The position numbers and the translations under genes were made by a program. This document shows, piece after piece, positions 32,827 through 45,299 of a stretch of 64,000 bases of DNA; position 1 is the stretch's first letter, and every line of letters starts with the position of its first letter. The DNA comes from Glebionis coronaria (taxonomy: Eukaryota; Streptophyta; Magnoliopsida; Asterales; Asteraceae). The notes below the pieces were generated by a model, which made no database searches, was not told the DNA's origin, and was given only the letters and a program-made list of their open reading frames with translations. Location of the stretch: assembly GCA_025667525.1 (NCBI GenBank), contig CM046878.1:81984196-82048195 (forward strand), written 5' to 3'.

Positions 32827-34780
32827 TATTGGCTGATTCTAAATTGCTGGAGATTCAACATCCATGTCATGAATAGTAGCTAGATAGCCCTCGCAACCAT
32901 GTGAAAGTAATGCACGTGCTTGCAAAGTCGAGATTATTTGTACAGACCTTCCGGGTACGAACCCGTTGTGGATGTACTCTGGTGCATTTACATCACCGAA
33001 GATGACCCGATATGTATGGCAGTTCAATGGTGGCGTGATGTTTGGATAGCCAGTCCATGCCCAATATCATGTCAAAATTACTCATGTCCAGCGGAAGTGC
33101 GTCAACAGGACGAATCTTGTTGTCAAACTCTAGGGGAAGGCTCTTGTACACATGGGTTATGCGTACATAGTCTCTTAAAGGCGTGGAAATGTTTAGTACA
33201 TTCTCTAATGGCATAGGGATATCCTAACATTCTTAGCATAAGCAGTAGAAATGACCTAATGAGTAGCACCCGTGTCAAATAAAACACATGCAGCTTGACC
33301 ATATACAAGATTCCAGTGATGGTACATGTAGACTTGTTGGCCTGGTCGCGAGAAGTCGTGTAAACGCGTCCACTAGTAGGAGGCGGCTTGGAATCAGCAT
33401 GTCCATATGTGCCCTCCATCTCGCCCTTGCGACAGTCCTTCATGCGATGACCAGTAAGGCCACACTTGTAGCATGCGTCATTGTCGCGACGACATGGCCC
33501 TGGGTGCCTACGGTTGCAGGTAGTGCAAAGAGTGTGAGTATACCTTCCAGTAGGTGCCCTTGCTGGCTGGGAGCCTGTTTGGAAAAGTACACATGAGACA
33601 TGATCTATAGGTACAAAAGGACAATGCGAAGAAAATCATAAGATGTAATACCAGTGATAGCTGAACGGTTAGGCTGTGAACATCTTTGGTTCTGGTCGCT
33701 CCCGTTACCATGATTAGATTGCTAATGTGTCAGACTTATGAAATATCACATGTAACATAAGGAAATGAGTAAGTGTAAGGACCTGCTGCTGTTGGAGTTT
33801 CCAACGTTGTTACGGTAATCATCATTACCGCCACGCCTATCCTTAGCAGAACGGTCTTGATTCTGACTGTTCCCTTGGGCTGAGTAGGATGATGCTGAGT
33901 AGCCGGCTGAGACCGGTCCCCAGTCTTCTGCATGAAAGATGCAGTTTAAAGAGGGATATGAATATTGGATAATACTGAAAGAATTCGGAATGGTCACCGC
34001 CGAATAACAAATATTTACCTCTTCTCGGTCTCTCTGCTTCCCCGAACTCTTCTTTTTATTGCAGCATCTCCAGCTTACGTGTTGCATCGGCAACTTGTGC
34101 CACCGTATTGAAAGTAGCACACACCAAGTTGTTGGCGACCGATGTACGAAGAACCCACCGAAAGTGGTATGTTTGCTCTTCAGCAGTACCTGCTATTGCG
34201 CCAAGAAAACCAGCCAAACGAAGAAAGCGCTGCATGAACTCGTTGATGTTCTCCCCAACTCTCTTCTTGGTTCCGTGGTACTCCCTCTTCAGCTTATCTT
34301 GCTTAGCCTTGGGGAAGAACTATCCCATCACTAACTCCCTGAACTAAGCCCAAGTCAAACCAGCCACCCAATTGTCACCTCCCTCAGATTGCTTGACTGC
34401 CTTCCACCATCCTAACACATCACCTTCGAACTTGTAACAGGCCAACCTCGACTTGAAGACGGGGTCACAGCCCATTGCATCGAATATCTTCTCAATGTGA
34501 GCCAACCAGCTTTCAGCTTCGCTGGGGCTATCCGTTCTCTCGAAGGATTGAGGACGTTGCTTGTTGAATCTCTCCAGCCATGTAACCAATGTTGCTGGAG
34601 GAGGAGGAGGAGGTACTGGGTGATGTTGCTGATTGTTCGCAACCTACACCTCAGCCCTGATTTCGTTCCTCAGCTGAGGAAGCAAAGCTTGCATCGCAAC
34701 TTGGACTGTTGCATTGAGTTGTTCCTGCTCGCTGTGAGAACTATCGGACAGTATAACATAAAAATAAATGATTAAACTGA
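32827..34780 (-). pseudogene. Element B gag and protease (broken)
   Basis: The gag core is at 34589–34344 (WLAHIEKIFDAMGC … CYKFEGDVLGWWKAVKQSEG), with the N-terminal part in another frame up to about 34780. Near 33535–33425 the minus strand encodes two cysteine clusters: CNRRHPGPC, then the CCHC knuckle CYKCGLTGHRMKDC. The protease site DTGATH lies near 33260–33280 with a TAG right after it. The downstream protease part FDMILGMDWLSKHHA is at 33214–32993. Multiple frame changes separate the pieces. Confidence 0.88.
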
Positions 34781-35160
34781 TCAAAACATAAAATATATAC
34801 ATGAAATTTTTTTTACCAATAAATCATGAGAAAAAATTTTATGCAGGAAAAGTAGTACATGAATGCATGATGCAGTTTTATGAAAACTTTTATATGCGCG
34901 AGAGTGAACGCCTATGGTCAGTTCACTCAAAACAAAAGACATGGCGAGGGGACACCAATGGGTCGGTCCCAAAGTTAAAAGTTTCGATAAAAGCACATGC
35001 GGCTAAATAGGGCCAGTCCTGTACCAACCATTACTTAGTCATAAACCTGCGCCAATGACATATATATGAATGCATGAAAACCGAGTGTCAGTTCTAGAAA
35101 GACCATAGTGACTACCCACTAATCACAGGTTGTGTTTTGAGAGCCTACAGGTCAAAGCCT

Positions 35161-35178
35161 TGGCTCTGATACCATAAT
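35161..35178 (-). promoter_or_regulatory. Primer-binding site of element B (initiator Met tRNA)
   Basis: Minus strand TGGTATCAGAGCCA, three to four bases from the 5' LTR. It matches the 3' end of plant initiator Met tRNA and is nearly identical to the site of element D. Confidence 0.9.
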
Positions 35179-38177
35179 TTTAACATCCCATTTTGGTAAA
35201 TGGGATGTCACGCGTGATTATGGCCTGTCATAAAAGCATACAAGGAAAAATGTCTTAAACATTACATGACCATAAAGGAAATACCGGAAACAAACATCGG
35301 TACCCAAAGTATAAGCTCATCACACACAAACATAAGTATTGTAAAGGAAAAGGACTAAACAATGTCCATAGAATAAGTAGCAAAATGTATGATGAAATGC
35401 ATAAAGTAATGAAGGCTAGGAAGCTTCCAATCCATATGCACGTACGCTTAGAGTCTACGAGCATCCCTGAGTACCTGCCGTTTTGGGAACATGAAAGGAA
35501 AACGACTTAGCATAACACTCAGTGCACGGATATACAAGCATAGAATGAATAACATAAGCATATACAACATATAGCAGCGGAATTGATTAGGTCCTGGAAA
35601 ACCTGGCATAACTTAGTAACTGGTTTTATAGTTTGAAAAGTTTATCTTATAAAAACTATTTAACATGTTAACCATTAAGCCAATATAGGTCATGAAATAT
35701 CCATGTGCATGAATACTTGGAGGGTGACCTCATCATGCAATTAGAGTGGCTGCCTCTAATTAATATAAGTTTGGGTAGGAGGGATCAGCTCCTTGTGAAG
35801 GATGCAAGGCACACACCACATTCACCTGAATAATCTATTAAAAACATGTAACCTAGGATGCAACCATACGCCCCACATGATAACATAATAATATGGCCAA
35901 AAGCTGAAAGGGACGTCACGAGCTATCACTCCGCCGTGGTGAAGTCATAACACTGGTGCCTCTAGTGTTATGGTTATGGTACCACCATAACTAGGTGAAA
36001 CTGGTCATGCATGTATATGGCTTAGGCATTTAAATTAAACATAAGCAAATCAAAACATATAAAACATATACTGGGAAAACAGTTGGCTGCATACGGGAAA
36101 TCCTAATAAGGAAAGAATGTCCATACTGAAGGACGGAGAATCTGTACCTTGTGTCTAGTGAACAAAGAAGACGAACGAAAGAGAGTCCTACTTCGATCTC
36201 ACTAATTCTACATAAATAGTATACGTCTATATGTATTCTGGTTACTGAGTACGTAACTGGCTTTATATCTTGTCTTAGCTTGTTTTATATGTTCATGTCT
36301 TGTTTTACTGATTTTAACGTTATACTGTGTTTATCACGTATTCTGGATATTCTGATTAAGTATTACTTGTATTTCTTGTATTATTATACTTGTTGTGTAA
36401 TAATAAGTAACTTTATAAAAATTGCAGGTTTCCTAAAATAGAAAGTTTCCAAAAATAGATTAACTGCTCAAAATATGTAAGTTTCTAAAAATAAAATAGT
36501 AAGCTTCCTGAAATAGAAAGTTTCCATAATTAGAAATAAGCTGAATTAATAAGCTAATAAAATAAGTTTATGTTTTACTGATTAAATATACTAAGTCATG
36601 TGACTAATAGTATAGTTTATTAATTATAAGTTGTTAATTAAATAAACTATATGTTATATGATTTAATTAAATATAATCATGATTTTATTAAATTAAAGTA
36701 TATATAATACTTAGGTTAAAACATGTATTAATATTAATATTAATATAACCTAAGTCATGAAAATTAATTAATTATATGTCATGTTTAATAATTAATTAAT
36801 TACTATAGCTTAAATTAAATAAATAAATACTTAGGTTAAAATTATGTATTATTAAATAGTAATAATAAACCTAAGTCCATGTTTTAATTAAATTAATTAT
36901 GTGTCATGTTAAATTAATTTAATTAACTTGTAAAATAAATATACTCGTAAAACTATTAAACTTGTAAAAATAATAAACCGAACCCATGTATTATCTTTAT
37001 TAAAACATGTCGTGAACCGGTCCGTGAACCCGTGAACCGGCCAAACCAAATCCCACCAAAAACAGTGGCAACCCGGCCTAAGCCGGTTGCCCCTGCTCTC
37101 GGCCCACTGCCACCGGCTGATGCCGGTGGTCTTGTCCTCCCTCGGCCAGCCGCTGACACCAAAAGGGCTCCCACCGAAAGTGCGTCGGTGGTCCCTGTTG
37201 CCTGCGGTGGTTCCCCATGTATACCAAAAATAGCCACCGGCTTTAGCGGTGGTGGGGCTTTGGCTACCGAGACCTCCCAAAACCACAAGGCACCCCCGAC
37301 GCAAGTCGGGGTGTCTTGTTTCCTGCTGTTGACCGAAACCCATCACCACCGAGACATGGGTCTCAGTTGGGGTGCGAACCAACGACGCCGAGAGCCTCGT
37401 AGCTCTCGGTTTGTGTGGTGGCCGAACACCAAACCCGAAAACATCCCAATTAATTTTCCCCACCATGATTTTTAGCATGTTATTTATCTTGTTTTTAAAA
37501 CGCCCATGATCACATGTTCATAAAACATAAAAATAATTAAAAAGAAAGGTTTTCGGATTACCAAAACACATGGAATAAATAGAGGATGAATACACGAACA
37601 CGTTCTTATGATTTATTAAATCAAAATCAACCAATCACCCTTGTGTGATGATGTAGCCATCGGCCTAAGGGAGCAAGGAGAAGGATTAGGGTTTTTGTTT
37701 TTCTAAAAATCTTCTGTGAATGAATAATATTTTCATTATTTGTTTATTTAGTAAAATTAAACATGGGTTGGGCCCCTTCCTCCTTGTTGTCATGGCTTGT
37801 AGGGCCCACCAAGGGAAACCCGTAGTTTTTCCCGTGTTCTAATTATTTACGTGTTCGTGTGCTCGTACTTAAGTTACTTTATTATTTAATATTCGTGTTA
37901 TTATAAATACTTGTACGTAATCGTAATAATACTACACGTAAATACATAATTATATTTTCGTGATTCTACGTTCATGATTTCATGTTCGTGATTCTAATAA
38001 TTATTGATGATAATTATCGTGCATTTATACATACTTAATACTAATCGTGTGATAACACGTACGTAGTTCTTGTAATTAATGTTCGTGAAATGTATTCATG
38101 GTATAAAAGGAAAGTTTTGAATCCTGTACGTACGATTATAAGTGTATTGTTCATGGTAAAAGCATGCGGGTTCTACA
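35179..38177 (-). repeat. 5' LTR of element B (3.0 kb)
   Basis: Matches 26835–29885 along its length, with changed terminal bases (TTTAACATCCC against TGTAACATCCC; TTCTACA against TTTTACA). The hairpin cluster is at about 37060–37410. The 189-residue minus-strand frame at 36909–37478 crosses that cluster, has no known domain and is interrupted in the other LTR, so it is not called as a gene. Confidence 0.92.
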
Positions 38178-38365
38178 CGGTACCCCGACTGGACGAGTTT
38201 TGTCTCGTGAGGGTTTGTAGTGAACACACCCACAAAATTTCAAACACACACAAAAATAAGAGAATAAATAACAAAAGAAAATACACACTACAAACCACAA
38301 AACCACCTGTTGCCTCCTGCGAAGCGCTAAGTTTATCGTCTTCAGCCAGACATAACTCTTATGAA

Positions 38366-39541
38366 CTATTGAGATGGTTGGAGTGGTTCCAAGTAAACCA
38401 CATCAACCATTTCCATCTGATCACTCTCCAACTCAACATACGGCTTCAACCGGTGTCCATTAACTTTAAACGGCTCTCCACCCACCATATTTTTTATTTC
38501 AATGGCTCCGTGTGGAGAGACTTGAGTCACAATGTATGGACCCGTCCATTTACTTCTCAACTTTCCATGAAAAAGCTTAAGTCTAGCATTGAATAACCAA
38601 ACTTTTTGACCAACCAAGAAAGATTTCTTGGTGATGTGTCGGTTATGAAAAGCTTTGGTTTTCTCCTTATAAATCCTAGAACTCTCATAAGCATCACGTC
38701 TAATCTCATCCAGTTCAGACAGTTGAAGTTTTCTAGAACTACCCGCTTTCTCTAAATCCAGATTAACGGTCTTAATCGCCCATTCAGCCCTATGCTCTAT
38801 CTCAACCTGTAAATGACACGCCTTGCCATATACCAACTTATACGGTGACATACCAATAGGAGTCTTAACAGTCGTCCTATATGCCCATAAAGCATCATCT
38901 AACCTCAAGGACCAATCTTTCTTATCACTACGAACGGTCTATTATAAGATTCGTTTAATCTCCCTATTAGATACTTCAACCTGTCCACTAGTCTGTGGGT
39001 GATAAGGGGTAGCTATCCTATGATTAACTCCATAGTGTTTCAATAATTTTCCAAATCTAAAGTTCTTAAAGTGGGAACCCCAATCACTAATGATAGCCTT
39101 AGGAATTCTATGTCTAGCAAAGATATTCTTCTTAACAAACTTAAGAACTACACTATGGTCATTGGTTCTAGTAGCCTCAGCCTCTACCCACTTAGACACA
39201 TAATCAACTGCCACTAAAATGTACACATTGCCATGGGAAGTGGGGAATGGTCCCATAAAGTCAATACCCCACACGTCAAAGATCTCAAAAACAAGTATGG
39301 GATTCATAGGCATTTGATCACGCCTTGAAATCCCACCAACTTGTTGGCAACGGATACATGCTTTCACAAAAGACTGGGCATACTTGAATATAGTCGGCCA
39401 AAAGAAACCGCTTTGTAGGACTTTATGGCTAGTTTTCGTAGCACCAAAGAGTCCACCGCATGCATAAGAATGGCAATGAGCCAGTATGTCCATATGCTCG
39501 TGGTCGGGAACACATCTCCTAACAACTTGGTCAGCACACAC
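38366..39541 (-). pseudogene. Athila-like integrase (broken)
   Basis: Two frames, 39541–38942 and 38908–38366, cover integrase. The first has the HH-CC zinc site (H of [14 protein letters not shown]), WGIDFMGPF, and the Glu of SGQVEVSN. The second Asp lies in ISDWGSHF, where the family normally has SDGG or SDRG, so a conserved residue is changed. A stop after REIKRIL separates it from the C-terminal half ([10 protein letters not shown] … [18 protein letters not shown]). It sits directly beside element B, which inserted about 190 bp further on. Confidence 0.9.
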
Positions 39542-39613
39542 CTAATATAGCTCCGGATCCTCCCAAAAATAATGCTTCAACTGAGAGAAGAAGTATTTTC
39601 TTTGTTGAATGGA

Positions 39614-40980
39614 TCAAAACTCCGGAAGCTTTTTAACAGCTAAGTAATTAACTATATTTGAGTACCAAGGAACCTTAGAAACCTCAAATAAGCTTTCATC
39701 CGAAAAGCTTTCCTTAATCACGTCAGAAGGGTTGAACGGTAGAGGGATAATTCTAGACAAATGGTCGGAAACTACATTTTTAGACCCCTTTTTATCCCGG
39801 ATTTCTAGATTAAATTCCCGTAAAAGTAAAATCCACCTAAGCAACCTTGGTTTTTTCTCTTTCTTAGTCAACGAATGTCTTAAGGCACTATGATCTGAAA
39901 ATACTATCACCTTAGAATGCCCCCAAATATATGACCGAACCTTATCAAGAGCAAAAACCACGGCTAGCAACTCTTTTTCAGTAGTGGTGTAATTCATTTG
40001 AGCTTCTGAAAAAGTCTTACTAGCATAAAAGATTACAAATGGTTTCTTATCGACCCGCTGTCCCAAAACTTCCCCAGCGGCATAATCACTCGCATCACAC
40101 ATGATCTCGAAAGGCTTCGACCAATCAGGTGATTGTAGAATAGGGGCTTCTACAAGCTTTTGATTAAGCATGTTGAATGCTTTAAGACATGATTCATTAA
40201 AGTCAAATCGTGCATCTTTTAAGAGTAAATTACAAAGAGGCTTTGATATTGCACTAAAATCTTTAATAAATCGCCTATAGAACCCGACATGACCAAGAAA
40301 ATATTGCACACCTTTGACGGTAGTGGGAGGAGGAAGGGTTGAAATTACTTGCACCTTGGCACAGTCAACCTCTAATCCTTTTTCAAACACAACATGGCCT
40401 AATAGAATTCCCTCTCGAACCACGAAATGGCTCTTCTCCCAACTAAGAACCAGATTAGTTTTGGTGCATCTTTTTAACACACTTTCAAGCTGATCAAGGC
40501 AGCTTTCAAAGGACTGACCAAAGATGGAGAAATCATCCATAAATATCTCTACAGATTCTCCAACCATGTCAGAAAAGATACTCATCATGCACCGCTGAAA
40601 GGTAGCGGGTGCATTACATAGGCCAAAAGGCATTCTTCGAAATGCAAATGTCCCATGAGGACACGTAAACGTAGTTTTGGCCTGGCCATCTGGATGGATG
40701 GGTATCTGATTATAACCGGAGTACCCATCTAGGAAGCAATAGAACTTTTTACCATAAAGCTTCTCAACTATTTGATCAATGAAGGGTAGTGGGAAGTGAT
40801 CTTTAGATGTGGCATTATTCAGCTTATGGTAATCTATACACACTCTCCACCCAGTAACTGGTCGGGTTGTGAGTTTTTCCCCACTCTTGGTTTCCACAAC
40901 GGTGATTCTGGTCTTTTTAGGCACCGTTTGAGTGGGACTCACCTATTTACTATCCGATATGGGATAGATGATACCATCAT
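39614..40980 (-). pseudogene. Athila-like reverse transcriptase–RNase H
   Basis: A 442-residue frame holds WRVCIDYHKLNNAT, GYSGYNQI, FRRMPFGLCNAP, the catalytic FMDDFSIFG, then RNase H with CDASDYAAGEVLG, TTEKELLAVVFA and FSDHSALR, ending GSKNVVSDHLSR. The RT and RNase H catalytic residues are present. The junction to the upstream frame near 40980 and to integrase near 39600 contain stops, so the polyprotein is broken although this domain is intact. Confidence 0.93.
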
Positions 40981-40984
40981 CTAA

Positions 40985-42380
40985 TCATTTAAGAACTTTT
41001 GTCTTCACTACCTCTTTCATATTAGGATTCAGATGCCTTTGCGCATCTCTTGCTGACTTAATATCTGGTTCTATAACAATTCGATGCATACATAATGAAG
41101 GACTGATTGCTTTCAAGTCTACAATTTTCCATCCCACTGCTGTTTTGTACTTGGAAAGCACCTTCAGAAGTGCTTCCTCTTGTGATTCAGAAAGATCATA
41201 AGCAACAATAACAGGTAACGTATTATTAGCACCTAGAAAAGCATATTTGAGATTGGATGGCAAAGGTTTTAGTTCAAGAATTGGAGGCACCTCTAGAGAC
41301 GGCTTCATGTTCGTGTCAAAAGTAGAAGGCAAGGGCTCCACTTTATAAGACCAAGGTGGTTTTGATGGTCCAAAGAACTGACCAAACACTCTTTAATCTC
41401 TTGAACTTCAGCAACATCAAGAATCTCCTCATTCTTACCAGTTAGATATAATTCCAAAGGATCATCCTTAAGCATACAGGATGCATGCTTTTGAACATCC
41501 TCATCGATTACATCTACTTGATAACATTCATTCTTCGTAGGAGAATTCATAGAATTAAACACATTCAATCTTATCTTCTTATTACCAAATGCAATATCCA
41601 TGGCGCCAGTCCGACAATTAATCCAAACATCTATGGTGGCTAAGAATAGCGCCCAAGGATAATAGTTGGTTGAACATCCTTGTATTGTGACTCGGTGTCC
41701 ATAATAAAGAAGTCAACTGGGTAACAGAAGTCATCAACTTTCACAATAACATCCTCTAAGATACCTCTAGGAATTTTGGTATATCGATCAGCTAAGGAAA
41801 TAATGGTGTTTATCTTACGAAGAGTTCCTAAGTCATACTTATTGACCAAACTAGCAGGAAGGATGTTGATACTGGCACCAAGATCAAGGAGCTCCTTCTT
41901 AATGGCAATATTTCTGACCACCATTGAAATCAACGGTGATCCAGGATTTTGAATTTAGGAGGAAGAGAGCTAGATAAGACTACACTAACATGCTCAGTTA
42001 GGTCAATCTTTTTAGGCAAAGACGCCTTCAGCTTCCTCTTCTGAGTACACAAGTCCTTTAAAAACATGGCATAAGCAGGAATTTTCTTGATAGCATCAAT
42101 AAGGAGGAGACTGATCTTAACTTGCTTGAAAGTCTCCCACATATCCTCAACATGAGGACCCTTTTTAGCTAACCTTGCAGATGTCGATTTTTCTAAAGCT
42201 GTAGGGTATGGTGTGCTGGACACACCACCCTCCCCAACTTCGGGAGATTTAGTAGCTTTAGGATTCGGTGTTGTTGGTTTAGGAAAACCATTTAACAAAT
42301 CATTTACCAACTCAGAACCGGACTTAACATTATCAGAATTTTTACCTTCTACAATAATTTCGTCATCAGTAACGAAATCC
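40985..42380 (-). pseudogene. Athila-like gag tail, protease and linker
   Basis: From high to low coordinates: the late gag segment (42310–41930; MFLKDLCTQKRKL, LPPKFK), the aspartic protease (41933–41640; LLDLGASINILPASL … IILGR), then linker frames 41601–41305 and 41389–40985 (LELKPLPSNLKYAFLG, SPSLCMHRI, HLNPNMKEVVK). This order and the DLGAS active site are Athila/Tat-like. Frames shift three times. Element C cuts the gag coding region at 42385/52668. Confidence 0.88.
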
Positions 42381-42385
42381 TCGAC

Positions 42386-45299
42386 TGTAAGAACCCGTAC
42401 TTTCCCAACATTATTTTATTCTTTTATTTGTGTTTCTTGAATTTTCTAACGTATTACGTTTTCTTGTATTATTATATGTAAATCCTGAGACCATGATAAT
42501 TTCAATAAAATACACTTTTCAAGTATATTTTGATCATTGACAATACTTAGTATGGAATTATAAAATTATTATTTTATTTTTCCATATTTAATTTAAATCA
42601 AAGTTTTTGATTTAAAATCACCCGCGTGCGTTTTACAACAAATTTATTCAAAATCAATGTACAGCGAGAATTCCTAGTGATTGCGATACCGACGGATGCC
42701 CAAAATTTTACATTTATTTATCGATTGTGTCGATAATTAATATTTTTGATGATGTCGTTTTAATTATATATTAAGTCGTATCGGGAAATCATATAATCAT
42801 ATTTATGATGCGTGTTAACTTTTGAAAAGTATTTTTACGAAACCCGAGCCCCGTAAATATTATCAATATTTACTAATAGTCATTTTATGCCCTTTAAACT
42901 ATTAAATTGCTTTTAAGTCCAAAACTATTCACTAATTGCAATTTACCCTCTAACCATACTATATAAACTAAAACTTAACCATTTCACTTCATTTCTTACA
43001 ACTAAAAAAACACACACACACCAAATATTCTCTCCCTCTTTTCTTTTCTTTCTTGAACTGTGACCCCTAACACATAAATCATCATCAATCTTTGATTTTG
43101 TTCTTGTTTTAACAAAATCTAAACAAAGACCACATCATGATTTTTAAAGGTGCTTCTAATGATACACAAATCTCTTACATGCATCAAGTTATAAAGATTT
43201 TTATGGTTCCATGGTTGAATTATGTTTAAATCATAATGCATGTGATGATCTTGGTAAGATCGTCACTTTTTGATCCTAAAAAGGTTGTTTTTTATCTTTA
43301 ATTTTTGTTAAAATCAAAAATGCAATTATTTTAGGAGTGTTTGGATGATAGCTATGATAGTAGGGTAATTCTATAGGTATGGGAATGATTGAATTTGGTT
43401 GGAAATTGACTTGTTATGTTTTCTAAAATGGTATTTTGGGACAACATGTTTATAATAGATTTTTTGTGGGTTTAAGGTCTGCGAAAGGCTGAGATTGTTT
43501 GATTTTGTTGTAAAGTTTTCCGAGACGCTCGTTTTGGTATAAGATAGACCTTATAACTCTTTACGAGTCAAAAGTTATACTAGTTTTAGTATTCGTGTAC
43601 CGGGAGACGCAAGTCGGCACAATCCGAAATTGTGGCTGATTTTGGGTCGACTCTCGGGGACTTTAGACTTGGGTAGATAAATGTAACTACTGGTTTTCAA
43701 AGATTACAAACATAGTTTGATGAGTCTAGTAGTGGTTTCAAAAGACGGATTATCGGGTTAGTACTCTTAAAGTGGTCCAAACGGTTTTATAAAACAAGTA
43801 TACAATTATGTCCCAAATTTTAGGGTCGAGTATAGTGTCGAGCTGATGGGTTTTAAAGTGTGAACTTTGGCTCAAATTTTGGTGAGGTCTTATAAAGGTT
43901 ATAAGTTACCTTGACACCAATTTTCATCTAAAACAGACAAGTCTAGATAGGGTAGATCGGTGTGTACATTCGGAGTGTACTTGCTGATTTTAATTTTGGA
44001 TACATAGTTCAATGTTTGTGTTGCGTGAGTTTAAGTATTCATTATCAGACATGGTGACTTATTCAAGTCCTTAGTCTTTATAGAAATGGCTTAGCTACTG
44101 GTCCGAGCGATGTATAATGGTAGTTTGACTTGCGTTGACTTGGCGTCGTATGACGGGTAAATTTCAAGTGCAAGTGTTTAATCGTGTAGTGTTGGGTAAA
44201 TGGGTTAATATGGATTCTTTTGGTTCATGTCATGGTTTTGAAATATAAATACTTTGAAAACATATGAGTCATATTGTATTTGGTATATATCGATATTGAG
44301 TTCGAGTCTTAACGCGCGCCTTATTGTGATAGGTTGCGATTTTCGTGTTTCCCGGGCATCCATATCGTCGGTGATCGTCTCACTAGCATTGTTTCTACTC
44401 AGTTGCTGAGTACCGTGATTGACTTACCTCATGGCTAAGGTGATTTCATAGCCCCTTTTTACTTGTACATGGTTTCTAAACACTGGGTGAGATTTTACAT
44501 GGTGGAACACAACCAAATTAAGAACTGTATTGCTATCCAGAACTTGTATGCTATCCAGAACGTGTATGCTTTACAGATCATTTCAATGGTATTACTGCTT
44601 TTTAGACGTTAGCCTCGAGTTTCCTGTTCTATCATGAACAGTTAATTGTCCCGTATGCTTTGTGCTAAGCGCGAATGTTGGGGGTGGATCCATCGGAATT
44701 GACAATCCCCGTCCCGATTACCTTGACGTACATTGTTTATACTTGAGTAATTAGGCTGAATACTCCCTAGAGGAACTTACATTTGAGTTAAGCTTCGGTT
44801 CATGAGACTAAACAGCAATAATATACATCGTGACTATGGACAATGTACATAGTTATCCCTCCCATTACGTGTTTTACAAATTCTATTGTGTTCCACACCT
44901 TTATTGCTAAACCTATGAATATCACTCAACTTTGTGTTGACGATTTTACATGTTAAATCTAAGGTATTATTACTTAGCTTTGCTTGGATGGGAGTCCGCA
45001 GGATATTATCGCAGCTTGGAGATTTATGTGATGTTTTTAAAAGATTGGTTTTAGTATAAACTGTCAGAAGTTTATTATATCTTTTGGGCAACTTTATGTT
45101 ATAAATCATGATGAAATAATATATTTTTCCGCTTATAAAACTCTGGGACCTATGTTTAAAAACTCTGACCTTTTATGATGTAATGTACATGTTTTTATTA
45201 CGTCATCTTTGTATGAACTGTAATTCGTTGTTTCTTGTACTTTGACGTGTTACCCCCTCATTGCCTAGTTGTTCCATGTCAGATTCTGGGGGTCTCATA
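42386..45299 (+). repeat. 5' LTR of element C (2.9 kb)
   Basis: Starts TGTAAGAACCCGTAC and ends GGGGGTCTCATA. It aligns with 49753–52667 over its full length with scattered substitutions and almost no length change. No protein frame is called. Confidence 0.93.

Larger units (their letters stand above)
26835..38177 (-). mobile_element. Element B: Tekay/Del-type chromovirus nested in Athila
   Basis: An 11.3-kb gypsy element lies between perfect 5-bp duplications CGGTA (26830–26834 and 38178–38182). LTRs are 3051 and 2999 bp. The interior on the minus strand holds gag with zinc knuckles, protease, reverse transcriptase, RNase H, integrase and a C-terminal chromodomain, which places it among chromoviruses; the very long LTRs fit the Tekay/Del clade. 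The coding region is broken by many stops and shifts. It inserted just after the Athila integrase. Confidence 0.95.

Noticed and set aside
36909..37478. 189-residue open frame in the LTR of element B
   Set aside because: It crosses the GC-rich hairpin cluster, is broken in the partner LTR and matches no family.
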